Source: Variovorax sp. Root318D1 (GTDB taxonomy: Bacteria; Pseudomonadota; Gammaproteobacteria; Burkholderiales; Burkholderiaceae_C). Taken from it: a stretch of 64,000 nt of DNA. The stretch is taken from positions 361,088 to 425,087 of the forward strand of contig NZ_LMCQ01000001.1 in NCBI RefSeq assembly GCF_001424835.1, given 5' to 3'. The position numbers and the translations under genes were made by a program. Under the pieces are notes generated by a model that had not been told where the DNA came from, ran no database searches, and was given only the letters and a program-made list of their open reading frames with translations. This document shows, in pieces, positions 15,692 to 24,293 of this stretch (within the stretch, counting starts at the first letter, position 1; each line of letters opens with the position of its first letter).

Positions 15692-17029
15692 TCAGTTTGA
15701 AGGCATGCTCTCGAGCGTATCCACCGCGGCCTGCAGCCCCTCCAGCACACGCTCGGCCACCCATGGCGAGAAGTTCTTGGGCAATTGCGCCTGCACTTCG
15801 CGGATCGCGCTGGGCGTGCGCTCAATCAACTGCTGGATGATGGCTTCGGCGTCGCGGGCATAGCCCACCTGCTGGGCGGTGCTGTTGAAATGCCGGCGCT
15901 GGATGGTGGCCATGGTGTAGTGCTTGTTCTTGCCGAGAAGCGCCATGGCCATCTTCACATCGCGTGGCGCCCACTGGTTGGGGCCCTTGCCGAGGATGGG
16001 GTAGGTCGACATCACGTCATACATCTTCGTCAATTGGAAGCCGCCGCCGGCCAGCAGATGGATGCTGAAGTTCTTCGCGTGTCCATCCGGTGCGCGCAGC
16101 AGCCAGAACAGGACCTGTGAGGCCATCAACGTGCGCATGTCATCCGGAGCGGTCGCGGATTGTTGCAGCAGCGAAAAGAGCTTGCGCAGGCCAGGCCCTC
16201 CTTCGTTCTCGTACTTCACCAGGGGCGAGGTGCCCGTGGCTTGGCAGAAGTCTTCTTGGGGCAGTCGCAGGATGCGGCCGTTCGAGGTGCGCCTGTCGAA
16301 GCGTTCGACCACAAGGACGCGCTGTTTTCCGAACGAGGTGATGGTCGCGTCTGCAGTGGGTAGCCCGTACGCGCGCAGCAGCTTCAGGCAGAGCCACTCG
16401 TTGTCCACGGAGGTGGAGAAGTCGGCCTGGAGTCCGCCGATCAGGCCCAGGGGGAGCTTGAAAATGTGTGTGGTAGGCGTGGTGCCCCGAGGCTTGTGCC
16501 AGGCGCCGTTCCACCATAAATAGGCGTCCTTTTCCTGCGCGCCGGCCAGCGAAATGCGGAAGTCGTCGTTTGGGTCGCCCGATGCGTCGAACTTGTCGGG
16601 GTTGACGACGCCCAGCAGGTGCCGCTCGATGGACTCGTCGTCGACGCGCACCGCTTGCACCTGATCGACGGCCGTTGGTGTCTCGGCCTCATCGAGGAGC
16701 TGAATGGCGCCCACGCAGTCGCGCCCGATGGCGCGTAGAAGGTCGAAGGCGTCTACCGAGCCCGTCTTGAAGCGCGCCGCCACGCGCTTGCGAATGGCAT
16801 TGCTGTCGGGCAACAGGTTGTCAAAGTAGTGCTCGACGGCGGTGCCCTTGATGGGCTCGTTGTGCGGGTTGAAGGGCAGGGACAGGGACAGCGGGCGACC
16901 GACGTCCGAGCGAACCCAGGCGTCGTCGTAGTGAAGCTCCACGTCGCCGCGCGCGGGGATTGTCCAGCGGCCGACGCGTTCACCGTTGGACCAGAGGCCA
17001 AGGGTCTGACTGTGTGACCGACGGCCCAT
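15692..17029 (-). CDS. hipA: HipA-family serine/threonine kinase toxin
   Basis: At 445 residues it matches the length of E. coli HipA. The N-terminal couple_hipA part (LGLWSNGERVGRWTI; LSLPFNP; HYFDNLLPD) precedes the kinase core. The P-loop region with the autophosphorylation-type Ser is ISLAGAQEKDAYL (about 159-171). The catalytic loop is DGHAKNFSI, with Asp315 and metal-binding Asn320, and YDVMST provides the second metal-binding Asp. All key residues are intact, so an active toxin is expected; in E. coli the target is glutamyl-tRNA synthetase. It starts one base after the hipB stop. Confidence 0.92.
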   Translation of the reverse strand: MGRRSHSQTLGLWSNGERVGRWTIPARGDVELHYDDAWVRSDVGRPLSLSLPFNPHNEPIKGTAVEHYFDNLLPDSNAIRKRVAARFKTGSVDAFDLLRAIGRDCVGAIQLLDEAETPTAVDQVQAVRVDDESIERHLLGVVNPDKFDASGDPNDDFRISLAGAQEKDAYLWWNGAWHKPRGTTPTTHIFKLPLGLIGGLQADFSTSVDNEWLCLKLLRAYGLPTADATITSFGKQRVLVVERFDRRTSNGRILRLPQEDFCQATGTSPLVKYENEGGPGLRKLFSLLQQSATAPDDMRTLMASQVLFWLLRAPDGHAKNFSIHLLAGGGFQLTKMYDVMSTYPILGKGPNQWAPRDVKMAMALLGKNKHYTMATIQRRHFNSTAQQVGYARDAEAIIQQLIERTPSAIREVQAQLPKNFSPWVAERVLEGLQAAVDTLESMPSN

Positions 17030-17030
17030 C

Positions 17031-17294
17031 TCACCACTCCGTCGTGCGTGGCCTGTCCGCTGGCGCGCCGCGCGCCCCCAACTTCAGGTCGAGGCCGAGC
17101 GCCGAGCACCAGGTCAGGAGTTGCTTGAAGCTCAACTCGTCAGGATGAAGTTCGAGGTAGGAAACTCGGTTCTGGCTGAGGTTCAATTTGGAGCCGATGG
17201 CCGCCTGGTTCAGCTTCAGTCGTTTGCGCGTGCTGCGCAGCAGCTGTCCTAGCTGATCACCAGATACCAGAGGTTGGGCGGGAAGCGCGTCCAT
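17031..17294 (-). CDS. hipB: HipB-like XRE antitoxin
   Basis: An 87-residue protein with a single XRE helix-turn-helix (LNQAAIGSKLNLSQNRVSYLE, near 29-50) and a short C-terminal tail. It neutralises and co-represses with the HipA encoded one base downstream. The start at 17294 lacks a clear ribosome-binding site but lies just downstream of a good promoter, so the transcript leader would be short. Confidence 0.9.
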   Translation of the reverse strand: MDALPAQPLVSGDQLGQLLRSTRKRLKLNQAAIGSKLNLSQNRVSYLELHPDELSFKQLLTWCSALGLDLKLGARGAPADRPRTTEW

Positions 17295-17327
17295 GGGTTA
17301 TGGGTTAGCCGAACTTGTGATATTTCC

Positions 17328-17356
17328 AGTTTATCTCTAATGCAGCTAAACGTCAA
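17328..17356 (-). promoter_or_regulatory. hipBA sigma-70 promoter
   Basis: Reading leftward, TTGACG (17356-17351) and TAAACT (17333-17328) are separated by exactly 17 bases. The -10 box ends 33 bases before the hipB ATG. A copy of the operator-like repeat lies within the spacer, as expected for autorepression. Confidence 0.65.
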
Positions 17357-17400
17357 ATATCTGAAATTCAGCTAAACGGAGAATAGCTTAAATGCAGCTA
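17341..17400 (-). repeat. operator-like repeats upstream of hipBA
   Basis: On the minus strand the motif CGTTTAGCTGCATT occurs at 17352-17339 and CGTTTAGCTGAATT at 17378-17365. They are spaced 26 bases apart. A third element at 17384-17400 is an inverted repeat, TAGCT-N7-AGCTA. The array overlaps the promoter and the stop codon of the upstream LysR gene (17388). It is the likely HipB/HipBA binding region. Confidence 0.5.
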
Positions 17401-18305
17401 CTCGGCGGCCGGCAAACCTCCAGCACCACCCCGCGCAGCCACCGATGCGCAGGATCTCGATCAAGACGCGGATGCCACATCTGCGACACGGTGATCTGCT
17501 CCGTCGGCATCGGCAGCGGGAACGAGCGCAGCGTGCCCCGCGCCCTCAGGTGTTCAAAGTACGAGGACGGTATCAATGCAATTAACTCAGTCGCGGCCGC
17601 TATCGACAAGGCGGTGCTGAAGCTGGGCACCACGACTGCGGTATTGCGCACCAGGCCCATCGCTGCGAGCGCGTCGTCCACCGGTCCCACAGTCCGGCCA
17701 TGGCGTGAAGTGACCACGTGGTCGCAGGCAGCGTAGCGCTCGGCAGTGATCTCGGGATCGGCGAGCAGGGGATGGCCCTGACGCACTACCGCGATGAATC
17801 GGTCGCGATAGAGCGCCTGAACGCGTACCTCCGGACCCGACTCGCCGAGAACGCCGACATCCAGATCGAGCAATCCCTCGCGCAGGGGGCGAACGTCCTT
17901 GTCGGGCTTGGGCGCGAAGCGCAGGCGAACGCCGGGCGCTTCGCGCGCGGCGCGCGCCACCAGCTGATGCGCGAAGGCCTCGATGAAGCCGTCGTTGGCC
18001 CGTATGGTGAACAAATGCTGGAGCGTGCGGGGGTCCATGCTCGTGCCGGCGGGCTGAAGCACCGCGCACGACTCCTGCACCAGCTCCCTGACGCGGTCGC
18101 GCAGTGCCAGCGCATGCGGCGTGAGCACCATGGCGCGACCGGCGCGCACGAGGAGCTGGTCCCCGGTTGATTCCCGCAACCGCGCGAGCGCCCGGCTCAT
18201 CGCCGACTCGCTCAGGCCCAGGCGCTCGGCAGCTTTCGCGACGCTGCCCTCGGAAAGAAGTGCGTTCAACGCAAACAGCAGGTTCAGGTCGGCATCTGTC
18301 GGCAT
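17388..18305 (-). CDS. LysR family transcriptional regulator
   Basis: A 305-residue LTTR. The winged helix-turn-helix is at about residues 5-65 (LFALNALLSEGSVAKAAERL, SESAMSRALARLR). The effector domain follows, with a NodD/NahR-like sequence style (LFTIRANDGFIEAFAHQLV). It is divergent from the DHA2-type efflux gene starting 18521 and probably controls it. Its last codons overlap the hipBA operator array. Confidence 0.9.
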   Translation of the reverse strand: MPTDADLNLLFALNALLSEGSVAKAAERLGLSESAMSRALARLRESTGDQLLVRAGRAMVLTPHALALRDRVRELVQESCAVLQPAGTSMDPRTLQHLFTIRANDGFIEAFAHQLVARAAREAPGVRLRFAPKPDKDVRPLREGLLDLDVGVLGESGPEVRVQALYRDRFIAVVRQGHPLLADPEITAERYAACDHVVTSRHGRTVGPVDDALAAMGLVRNTAVVVPSFSTALSIAAATELIALIPSSYFEHLRARGTLRSFPLPMPTEQITVSQMWHPRLDRDPAHRWLRGVVLEVCRPPSSCI

Positions 18306-18520
18306 GCCCGAAACCTAGCACGGCCGCGAGGATTTCGGCAGGCGCCGCATGCAGGGACAAGCTGCGCGCCGCGCGCTGTGCAAGCCATGCGCGCAGTCCT
18401 AAGCTGGCTTGGCGCGATAGAGCGTGCCTCTTTCAGTCGTCCAATCATGTTGTCATTTACGCTTCGACCGAACTCTTCTTTCACCATTGCCCGCACCGTC
18501 GAAACCCAAGAGGTGAAGAC

Positions 18521-19894
18521 GTGAGTGCAGTGCATGACGCCGATGGTCTGCCTCTACCGCGGCGCTACGCAGCCGTCGCCGCGATCCTGGGTGCAGGCGT
18601 GCTGGTGGTGCTCGACGGCGCCATCGCCAACATCGCGCTGCCAGCCATTGCCCAGCAATTGCAGGCGACACCCGCCGATGCCGTCTGGATCATCACCGCC
18701 TACCAATTGGCCGTGGTCATGTTCCTGTTGCCGGCTTCTGCTGTCGGGGAGAGGTTCGGGTATCGACGGGTCTTCGCTGGCGGCGTCGCGCTGTTCACCG
18801 CGGCGTCGGTGTTGTGCGCGTTGGCCCCGTCGCTGCCATGGCTCGTGACCGCGAGGTGCCTTCAGGGCCTGGGCAGTGCGGCCGTGATGCCCCTTGGACT
18901 GGCGTTGTTGCGCTTCACTTATCCGCGTCGATTGCTGGCGCGCTCGATCGCCTGGAACGCGCTCGCCGTCGCGGCCGCTTCAGCGTCGGGCCCCACCCTT
19001 GGCGCTTTCATACTCTCTGCGGCAAGTTGGCCGTGGCTCTTTGCGGTGAATCTACCGATCGGCCTCCTCGTGCTCGCCGCCTGCGCGGGGTTGCCGAGCC
19101 CGCCGCGCTCGGTGCACCGCATCGACGTCTGGAGCATCGCGCTCAACGCGGTCATGTTCGCCTCTTTCGTGCTGGGGAGTGACCGGCTTGCGGTGCATCC
19201 GTTGCACGGCGGCGCGTTGCTCGCGTTGTCGGCCGTTTGCATGGTCTTGCTGGTACGGCGCGAGATGCCAAAAGCGGCGCCGTTGATCCCGCTCGACCTG
19301 CTGCGCGTGCATCCCTTTCGGGTCTCGATCGTTGCCTCCGTGTGCTGCTTCACCGGCCAGATGGCCAGCCTTGTGGCGCTGCCGTTCTACCTCCAGCACG
19401 AGCTCGGCCAGAGCGCGGTGACCGCCGGCCTCTTGCTGACCCCCTGGCCTCTGGCGGTGATGCTGGCTGCGCCGCTGTCGGCACGCCTGGCCCAGCGCGT
19501 GCCGAGCGCGTGGCTGTGCGCGGCCGGAAGTGCGTGCTTCGCGAGCGGTGTGGCCCTGTGTGCCCTGTGGCCGCTGCACGGCAAAACGGCTTTACCGATC
19601 GTTGTGTTCACGAGCCTCGCCGGCCTGGGCTTCGGCTTCTTTCAGACGCCGAACAACCAGAACATGCTGCTCTCGGCACCCAAGGAACGCAGCGGCGCGG
19701 CCGGTGGCGCACAAGGCACCGCCCGACTCACGGGGTTGACCCTCGGCAGCCTGTTGATGAGCTTGATGTTCGGACTGCTGTCGGCGCACCGTGCCGTGCA
19801 CTGGGGCCTGACGATCGCGGCCCTGGCCGCGTTGGCCGGGAGTGTGGTGAGCTTGCTCAGGAGCCCTGCAAGGGCGGGGCTGCGTGATCGATAG
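18521..19894 (+). CDS. MFS drug-efflux transporter, DHA2 (EmrB/QacA-like) family
   Basis: A 457-residue membrane protein. It has the DHA2 motif LDGAIANIALPAIAQQLQ in TM1, YQLAVVMFLLPASAVGERFGYRR (loop 2-3 motif A), and motif C-like SGPTLGAFI in TM5. The GTG at 18521 is chosen because GAGGTGAAG lies just upstream; the longer open frame before it lacks coding character. It probably exports a toxic compound under control of the divergent LysR gene. Confidence 0.85.
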   Translation: MSAVHDADGLPLPRRYAAVAAILGAGVLVVLDGAIANIALPAIAQQLQATPADAVWIITAYQLAVVMFLLPASAVGERFGYRRVFAGGVALFTAASVLCALAPSLPWLVTARCLQGLGSAAVMPLGLALLRFTYPRRLLARSIAWNALAVAAASASGPTLGAFILSAASWPWLFAVNLPIGLLVLAACAGLPSPPRSVHRIDVWSIALNAVMFASFVLGSDRLAVHPLHGGALLALSAVCMVLLVRREMPKAAPLIPLDLLRVHPFRVSIVASVCCFTGQMASLVALPFYLQHELGQSAVTAGLLLTPWPLAVMLAAPLSARLAQRVPSAWLCAAGSACFASGVALCALWPLHGKTALPIVVFTSLAGLGFGFFQTPNNQNMLLSAPKERSGAAGGAQGTARLTGLTLGSLLMSLMFGLLSAHRAVHWGLTIAALAALAGSVVSLLRSPARAGLRDR

Positions 19895-20167
19895 CGGCAG
19901 GCCAGGTGCGCCTGAGGCATTCGATGAGTTCCCGAGCGGCGAGCGGCCTTCCCACCTCACGATCCCACGACCTCGCTACCATCGAGCGCTGCCCGGCTTC
20001 TGCACATCGATGCACCAGACAGGCGGCGTGCGCTCTGCGATATGGATGGGTCAAGCGGCAGCGGAAGTGCGGATCACGCATGAGCGGAAATCCACACCGA
20101 AGATGCGCCGCGCAGTCCGACGTGGCGAACTCCAAGGTCAGTACAGGTTGGGACATAGCGCGGAATC
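19895..20167. other. convergent intergenic stretch, nothing recognised
   Basis: The 273 bases between the MFS stop and the stop of the leftward hypothetical gene show no coding-like frame and no clear terminator or repeat. Confidence 0.4.
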
Positions 20168-20722
20168 CTATTCGACCCGAATGAGTTGCTCGTTCTCGAA
20201 CTCGCACGAAAATCCGTGTTCGCTTTCCCACGGGCATTGGCATCTGAATTGGAGTTGTCTCGGTCCTACGTCTCTCCAAGGCAGCGCAAGTTCCCAGTGA
20301 TTGCATTGAAGGAGCAGTGGGGCGACCAATGCAACAGGCTTGAAGTCGTCGTGGCCGTAATCGATGCACTCGATGCACTCATGGTAGTGCCCGAGAACCG
20401 CCTGGGCGACATGCGATTCAATCGTCGCAATCTCCTGCAGATAGGCGTGGTATGCATCGATCTGCAATTGCGTGAACTCGCCCTCCTTGCATCTGCCGGC
20501 CAACACTTCGGCCCAATCGGCCGAGTTGATGCAAACAGTGAGGGCGTTGGCAGAGCCCATGAATGGTTGCCTTTCCGATAGCTCCCATATTTCCCCTATA
20601 GGCTCGGGCGTTACGGTGAGTCCAAATCTCGGAAGCCACATGGGATCCACGTCGTAGGCATAGACGCAGTTGAAGTGTCCCAGGACGGGATGCCGTAGCT
20701 CTTTCTTGCTGGATGGATTCAT
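20168..20722 (-). CDS. hypothetical protein, possibly DUF6985/immunity-like
   Basis: A 184-residue acidic soluble protein starting MNPSSKKELRHPVLGHFN. It has an alternating beta-rich N-terminus and a helical middle (LQIDAYHAYLQEIATIES). The 'HPVLG' opening and length recall DUF6985-type proteins, some of which behave like immunity proteins, but the match is by memory and weak. The base composition is clearly less GC-rich than the flanks, suggesting acquisition. No toxin gene is visible beside it. Confidence 0.65.
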   Translation of the reverse strand: MNPSSKKELRHPVLGHFNCVYAYDVDPMWLPRFGLTVTPEPIGEIWELSERQPFMGSANALTVCINSADWAEVLAGRCKEGEFTQLQIDAYHAYLQEIATIESHVAQAVLGHYHECIECIDYGHDDFKPVALVAPLLLQCNHWELALPWRDVGPRQLQFRCQCPWESEHGFSCEFENEQLIRVE

Positions 20723-20823
20723 GGATGCGCTGTTGCGTGTGCCCGCTCGTTGGAAGGGTTGGGAGTCAGGATAGCTGCTGGCGCGAAAGCCGTTGTCACT
20801 GCGACAGAAGTTCGCTTCAACAC

Positions 20824-21072
20824 TTACGGCCTGCGCCAGAGGTTGAACGCAAACTTGCTAAGGAAAGCGCCGACAACCACAAGAAGAATGCAGGGAACGA
20901 AGATTCCGCCCCCATCGGCCTCCACACCTGCGGCCGTGTAGCCCGGCATTCCCGCGGAAGACGGCGCGTACTCGGCACCAAAGTAGAACTTTGCAGTGAC
21001 GATCAGCAGCCAGATTGCAATACCGAAACACCCCAGAGCGCCGGCTCCGATCAACAAGGCCATCACACGCAC
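20824..21072 (-). CDS. small membrane protein (82 aa)
   Basis: It has two predicted membrane helices: residues about 4-27 (MALLIGAGALGCFGIAIWLLIVTA, approximate) and about 57-75 (IFVPCILLVVVGAFLSKFAF). A Gly/Ala-rich extracytoplasmic loop joins them, and the end is positively charged (NLWRRP). It begins 12 bases after the secreted-protein gene and is probably co-transcribed with it. No family is recognised. Confidence 0.65.
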   Translation of the reverse strand: MRVMALLIGAGALGCFGIAIWLLIVTAKFYFGAEYAPSSAGMPGYTAAGVEADGGGIFVPCILLVVVGAFLSKFAFNLWRRP

Positions 21073-21084
21073 GAGATCTTCCCC

Positions 21085-21648
21085 CTAAGAAACCCACCAG
21101 TCCTGCACCAGGAATGGCCTGCTTTGCCCCGGCACGTACACCATGATGTGCCCTCGCCCGCACAGTGGGCCGCAACGTGTGCCCAGGTAGCGGATGGCCA
21201 CTGCGGCGATCGGGTGCCTCGAGTCGTTCACCAAGACCGCGGAGGTGCCGCTCTCCAGGGCGGCCAAAACCACGGCGCTCGCCTCGCCATCCAAGGCCCC
21301 GTTGACTTGCGTACAGCCGTTCTCGCCCTTGCCGGCGGTCGCGGCCGACAGCAGTGCGGATGCCCGCTGACTTTCGATGAATGCAAGCCGTTCTGCCTCC
21401 GTCGTCCACGGGGAGGACTGGACGGCGGCTTTCCTGGCCAGCTCCTGCCGATCGAGAAGCACGGTGACGCCGCTCAACGTGATCGAAAGACAATCCCGAG
21501 GTGGCGTGGGACGCTGGGCGACCGTGCGGGTCTCGTCCACGTCGGTGCCCGATGCGGGGCGATCGACTGGCGCTGCAAGGAGGACTGTGGAAGCAAGCAT
21601 TGGCACCATGGCAAACAGTGTTCTGCGACACAACGATTGGAAAGACAT
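21085..21648 (-). CDS. secreted hypothetical protein
   Basis: From the ATG at 21648 it encodes 187 residues with a signal peptide (MSFQSLCRRTLFAMVPML...LLAA). A Ser/Ala-rich mature part follows, with several cysteines (RDCLSIT, NGCTQVN, TRCGPLCG). In-frame ATGs at 21657 and 21666, and an open frame back to 21828, make the start uncertain. The signal peptide is the reason for the choice. No domain is recognised. It pairs with the small membrane protein downstream. Confidence 0.55.
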   Translation of the reverse strand: MSFQSLCRRTLFAMVPMLASTVLLAAPVDRPASGTDVDETRTVAQRPTPPRDCLSITLSGVTVLLDRQELARKAAVQSSPWTTEAERLAFIESQRASALLSAATAGKGENGCTQVNGALDGEASAVVLAALESGTSAVLVNDSRHPIAAVAIRYLGTRCGPLCGRGHIMVYVPGQSRPFLVQDWWVS

Positions 21649-21666
21649 CTTGTACATGGACCGCAT

Positions 21667-22020
21667 GGCTGTCAGGTTGTGCGACTTGAGGAACTCTCCA
21701 GTGAAACACAGACCCGGGAGAAGTCGCACAGGGTCAGGTCTTTTATGGTGGATGGTAAAGGTGAGCGTGGCGGCATCCCAGAAGCTGAAGTCGGGATGCG
21801 GGTCGGAATACGGTGTCAGCAGGTTCACCCACTCTTCGAGCTGTCCAAAGCACTGCCCAACGAGCTCCGGCAGGGTGGCGTCGTGTGCCCAAGCCTTCCA
21901 CAGGTTCAGGACATGTGGTCGGTCGAGGTGAAGACCACGAAGCGATCTTCAACAGCGCACAGGTTGTATGACTCACGCCAAGCGCGAACAATAGAGAGAT
22001 CCTCGGCACACCGGAACCGC
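21667..22020 (-). pseudogene. coding-like fragment in two frames upstream of the secreted gene
   Basis: Two consecutive frames read as natural protein. One ends at a stop at 21906-21908 (IVRAWRESYNLCAVEDRF, VVFTSTDHMS). The other takes over just beside it (HVLNLWKAWAHDATLPELVG, FGQLEEWVNLL, SDPHPDFSFWDAATLTFTI) and runs into the secreted gene. A single frameshift would join them. No family is recognised. Alternatively these are two short overlapping genes. Confidence 0.35.
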
Positions 22021-22031
22021 CTGCCGCACGA

Positions 22032-22955
22032 TCAGGGTGCCCGAACCGCCGTCTGCCATTCGGAGGATGCGATCTTTTCCGCAGTCATGCCAAGAAGGGT
22101 TTCGACTGCCTGGAGAATCGCCGGCGTCCGTGGGCGCTCACGCGATCTGGCGATCACCCATTCGATCCGCAGGCCGCGGATCGGCGTCGCCGTGATGTAA
22201 CGGCTCAGCAGCTGATCGTTCACTGCGGAATATGGCAGCACTGTGTAGCCCACCCCGCGGCGGATCAGATCCAGCATCATCGCGACCATGTCGGCCTCCA
22301 TGACGGGGCTGACGTCGAGCCCGCTGGCGGAAAGGGCACGGTCGACAATGAGTCGGAGGCTGTTTGGATAGCCGGTCAGGATCAGCGGCTGCGTCCCGAC
22401 CCGGCGAATGTTCACCGGACGGCGGGGGTCGAGCCTGGCTTCCGGCGGGCCCACCCAGCACAACGCCTCGGATGCCAGCGGAAGCACCTCGAACGGCTCC
22501 AGGGCCTCCAGGCTGGACACCACGGCGATGTCGATTTCACCGGCGCCGAGCGCGTCGCGCATCGCCTTCGAGGTGCCTTCGTGCAGCGACAGGTGCACCT
22601 TGGGAAAGCTGCGGTGGTATTGGGCTGCGGCCGGCGCGATGAGCATGGGGCGCAGCGATGGCGGCGCGCCGATGCGCAGCGGCCCGGTGGCCTCGTTCGC
22701 CGCCGCGCCGACGGCGCCTTTGAGCTCATCGGCCGCATGCAGCAGCGCGGAGGCACGGCCGACAAGGACGATGCCGGCCTCCGTCAACCGGACCCCGCGC
22801 GCCTGTCGCTCGAACAGCTCGACGCCCAGGTGCTCTTCGAGCAGCTTGATCTGCCGGCTCAGTGCGGACTGCGTGATCCAGGCCTTGGAACTCGCAGCGG
22901 TGAGGCTTCGTGTGTGCGCCACGTGAAGGAAGTAGCGAAGCTGGCGAAGGTCCAT
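22032..22955 (-). CDS. LysR family transcriptional regulator
   Basis: A 307-residue CbbR/NAC-type LTTR. The N-terminus MDLRQLRYFLHVAHTRSLT is followed by the recognition helix region (ITQSALSRQIKLLEEHLGVELFER) and an effector domain (GPLRIGAPPSLRPMLIAPAA). It is divergent from the NIPSNAP-cupin-Bug-CMD operon, with 102 bases between the starts, so it very probably regulates that operon. Confidence 0.92.
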   Translation of the reverse strand: MDLRQLRYFLHVAHTRSLTAASSKAWITQSALSRQIKLLEEHLGVELFERQARGVRLTEAGIVLVGRASALLHAADELKGAVGAAANEATGPLRIGAPPSLRPMLIAPAAAQYHRSFPKVHLSLHEGTSKAMRDALGAGEIDIAVVSSLEALEPFEVLPLASEALCWVGPPEARLDPRRPVNIRRVGTQPLILTGYPNSLRLIVDRALSASGLDVSPVMEADMVAMMLDLIRRGVGYTVLPYSAVNDQLLSRYITATPIRGLRIEWVIARSRERPRTPAILQAVETLLGMTAEKIASSEWQTAVRAP

Positions 22956-23057
22956 GGTCGATCGAGCGATCTAATTTGGGAATGGGAGGGATGAATATTA
23001 TGCGTTTGTGTTCGGCCTCGTAATTTCCTACTCTTCGGCTCGAAAGAGGCTTCACAC

Positions 23058-23678
23058 ATGATTCACGAGTACCGCACCTACACCATCACACCCGGCGAAC
23101 TGCACCTGTATCTGGCGCTGGCCGAAACCAGGGTCCAGCCTACGCGGCAGGACCGCTACGGCCGGCTCGCGGCGTTCTGGACCAGCGAGTTCGGCGTGCT
23201 GAACCAGGTCCATCACATCTGGGAGTACGAGTCCATCGACCAGCGGCAAGCGCTGCGCCGCGAGCTGTCGCAGAACCAAACCTGGTGCGACGATTTCCTG
23301 GCCGGGGCATGGCCGACGATGCAGCGCCAGGAGGTTCGCTTCATGCTGCCGCAGATGCCGCTCGCGGATGTCGGCGTGGGCAACGTCTTCTACGAACGCC
23401 GGATCTACCGCTGTCCGGCCGGCAAGTTCGCCGCCTTGTGCGCGGCGGTCATGGCCCGGCCACGCAATGCACAGGCCAGGCTCTTGGGTGTGTGGATCAG
23501 CGAGACGCCGCAACCCAACGAGATCGTCGAGATCGTCGCCTACCCAGGCTTCGGCGAGCGCCTGGCCGACGCCACGACAACCGCACCGCAGCGCGAGTGG
23601 CTGCATACGCACAAGCTGCTGCTGCAGGAGATTGAATCGACCGTCCTGCTGCCCATCGGAATTTCCCCGGTTCAGTAA
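23058..23678 (+). CDS. NIPSNAP family protein
   Basis: A 206-residue protein with two dimeric ferredoxin-like (NIPSNAP) repeats. The first begins MIHEYRTYTITPGELHLYLA and contains FWTSEFGVLNQVHHIWEYES. The second begins VFYERRIYRCPAGKFAALCA. Bacterial NIPSNAP proteins often sit in catabolic operons with unknown enzymatic role. It is the first gene of a four-gene operon with a cupin, a Bug receptor and a carboxymuconolactone-decarboxylase-like protein. Confidence 0.85.
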   Translation: MIHEYRTYTITPGELHLYLALAETRVQPTRQDRYGRLAAFWTSEFGVLNQVHHIWEYESIDQRQALRRELSQNQTWCDDFLAGAWPTMQRQEVRFMLPQMPLADVGVGNVFYERRIYRCPAGKFAALCAAVMARPRNAQARLLGVWISETPQPNEIVEIVAYPGFGERLADATTTAPQREWLHTHKLLLQEIESTVLLPIGISPVQ

Positions 23679-23696
23679 CCCCGCCCATCCATCGCC

Positions 23697-24287
23697 ATGA
23701 CCGACATCAAGCAACTTCGGACCATCCAGGTATCTCACGCCGAGATGCTCAAGAACCTCGCCCTCTTCCGGGACCTCAAGCCCCAGTCGAGCTACTACAA
23801 GACGGACCAGGGCATCCCCGCCGAGGCCTACGAGACCGTGACGGCCAAGACCCTGTACACCGTGATGGCGCCTTCGACGGCCGCCGGCCCGATGTCCGCG
23901 ACACCCGCCATCGTGACGGGCGACAACCTGTCGGTGATCATTGCCGAGTGCCCTCCGGGCGACAAGCCGATGCTGCACGCCCACTTCTTCACCGTGGAGC
24001 ACTTCTTCTGCTTGAGCGGGAGGTTCCGCGTGCGATGGGGCGACGAGGGAGAGAACGAGCTTGCGCTCGAGCCCTTCGACATGGTCCGCATTCCGCCGGG
24101 TGTCTGCCGCGACTTCACGAACACGACCGACCAGACGGCATACCTGCTGGTGTTCATCAGCGGCAAGAGCGAGGCGGACTACAACGACATCGCTTTCGCG
24201 CCCGGCGAATCCGCCGCGTTCAAACAGCGGTTCGGCCAAGACGTTGCGGACAAGCTGGAAACCATCGGCTTCAGCTTCCTTCGATAG
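23697..24287 (+). CDS. cupin domain protein
   Basis: A 196-residue protein with a central double-stranded beta-helix. Cupin motif 1 is MLHAHFFTVEHFFCLSGRFRV (about residues 97-117; metal ligands H, H and E visible). Motif 2 is FDMVRIPPGVCRDFTNTT. It may be a small metal-dependent dioxygenase, isomerase or binding protein. It lies 18 bases after the NIPSNAP gene and six bases before the receptor gene. Confidence 0.82.
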   Translation: MTDIKQLRTIQVSHAEMLKNLALFRDLKPQSSYYKTDQGIPAEAYETVTAKTLYTVMAPSTAAGPMSATPAIVTGDNLSVIIAECPPGDKPMLHAHFFTVEHFFCLSGRFRVRWGDEGENELALEPFDMVRIPPGVCRDFTNTTDQTAYLLVFISGKSEADYNDIAFAPGESAAFKQRFGQDVADKLETIGFSFLR

Positions 24288-24293
24288 CCTATC

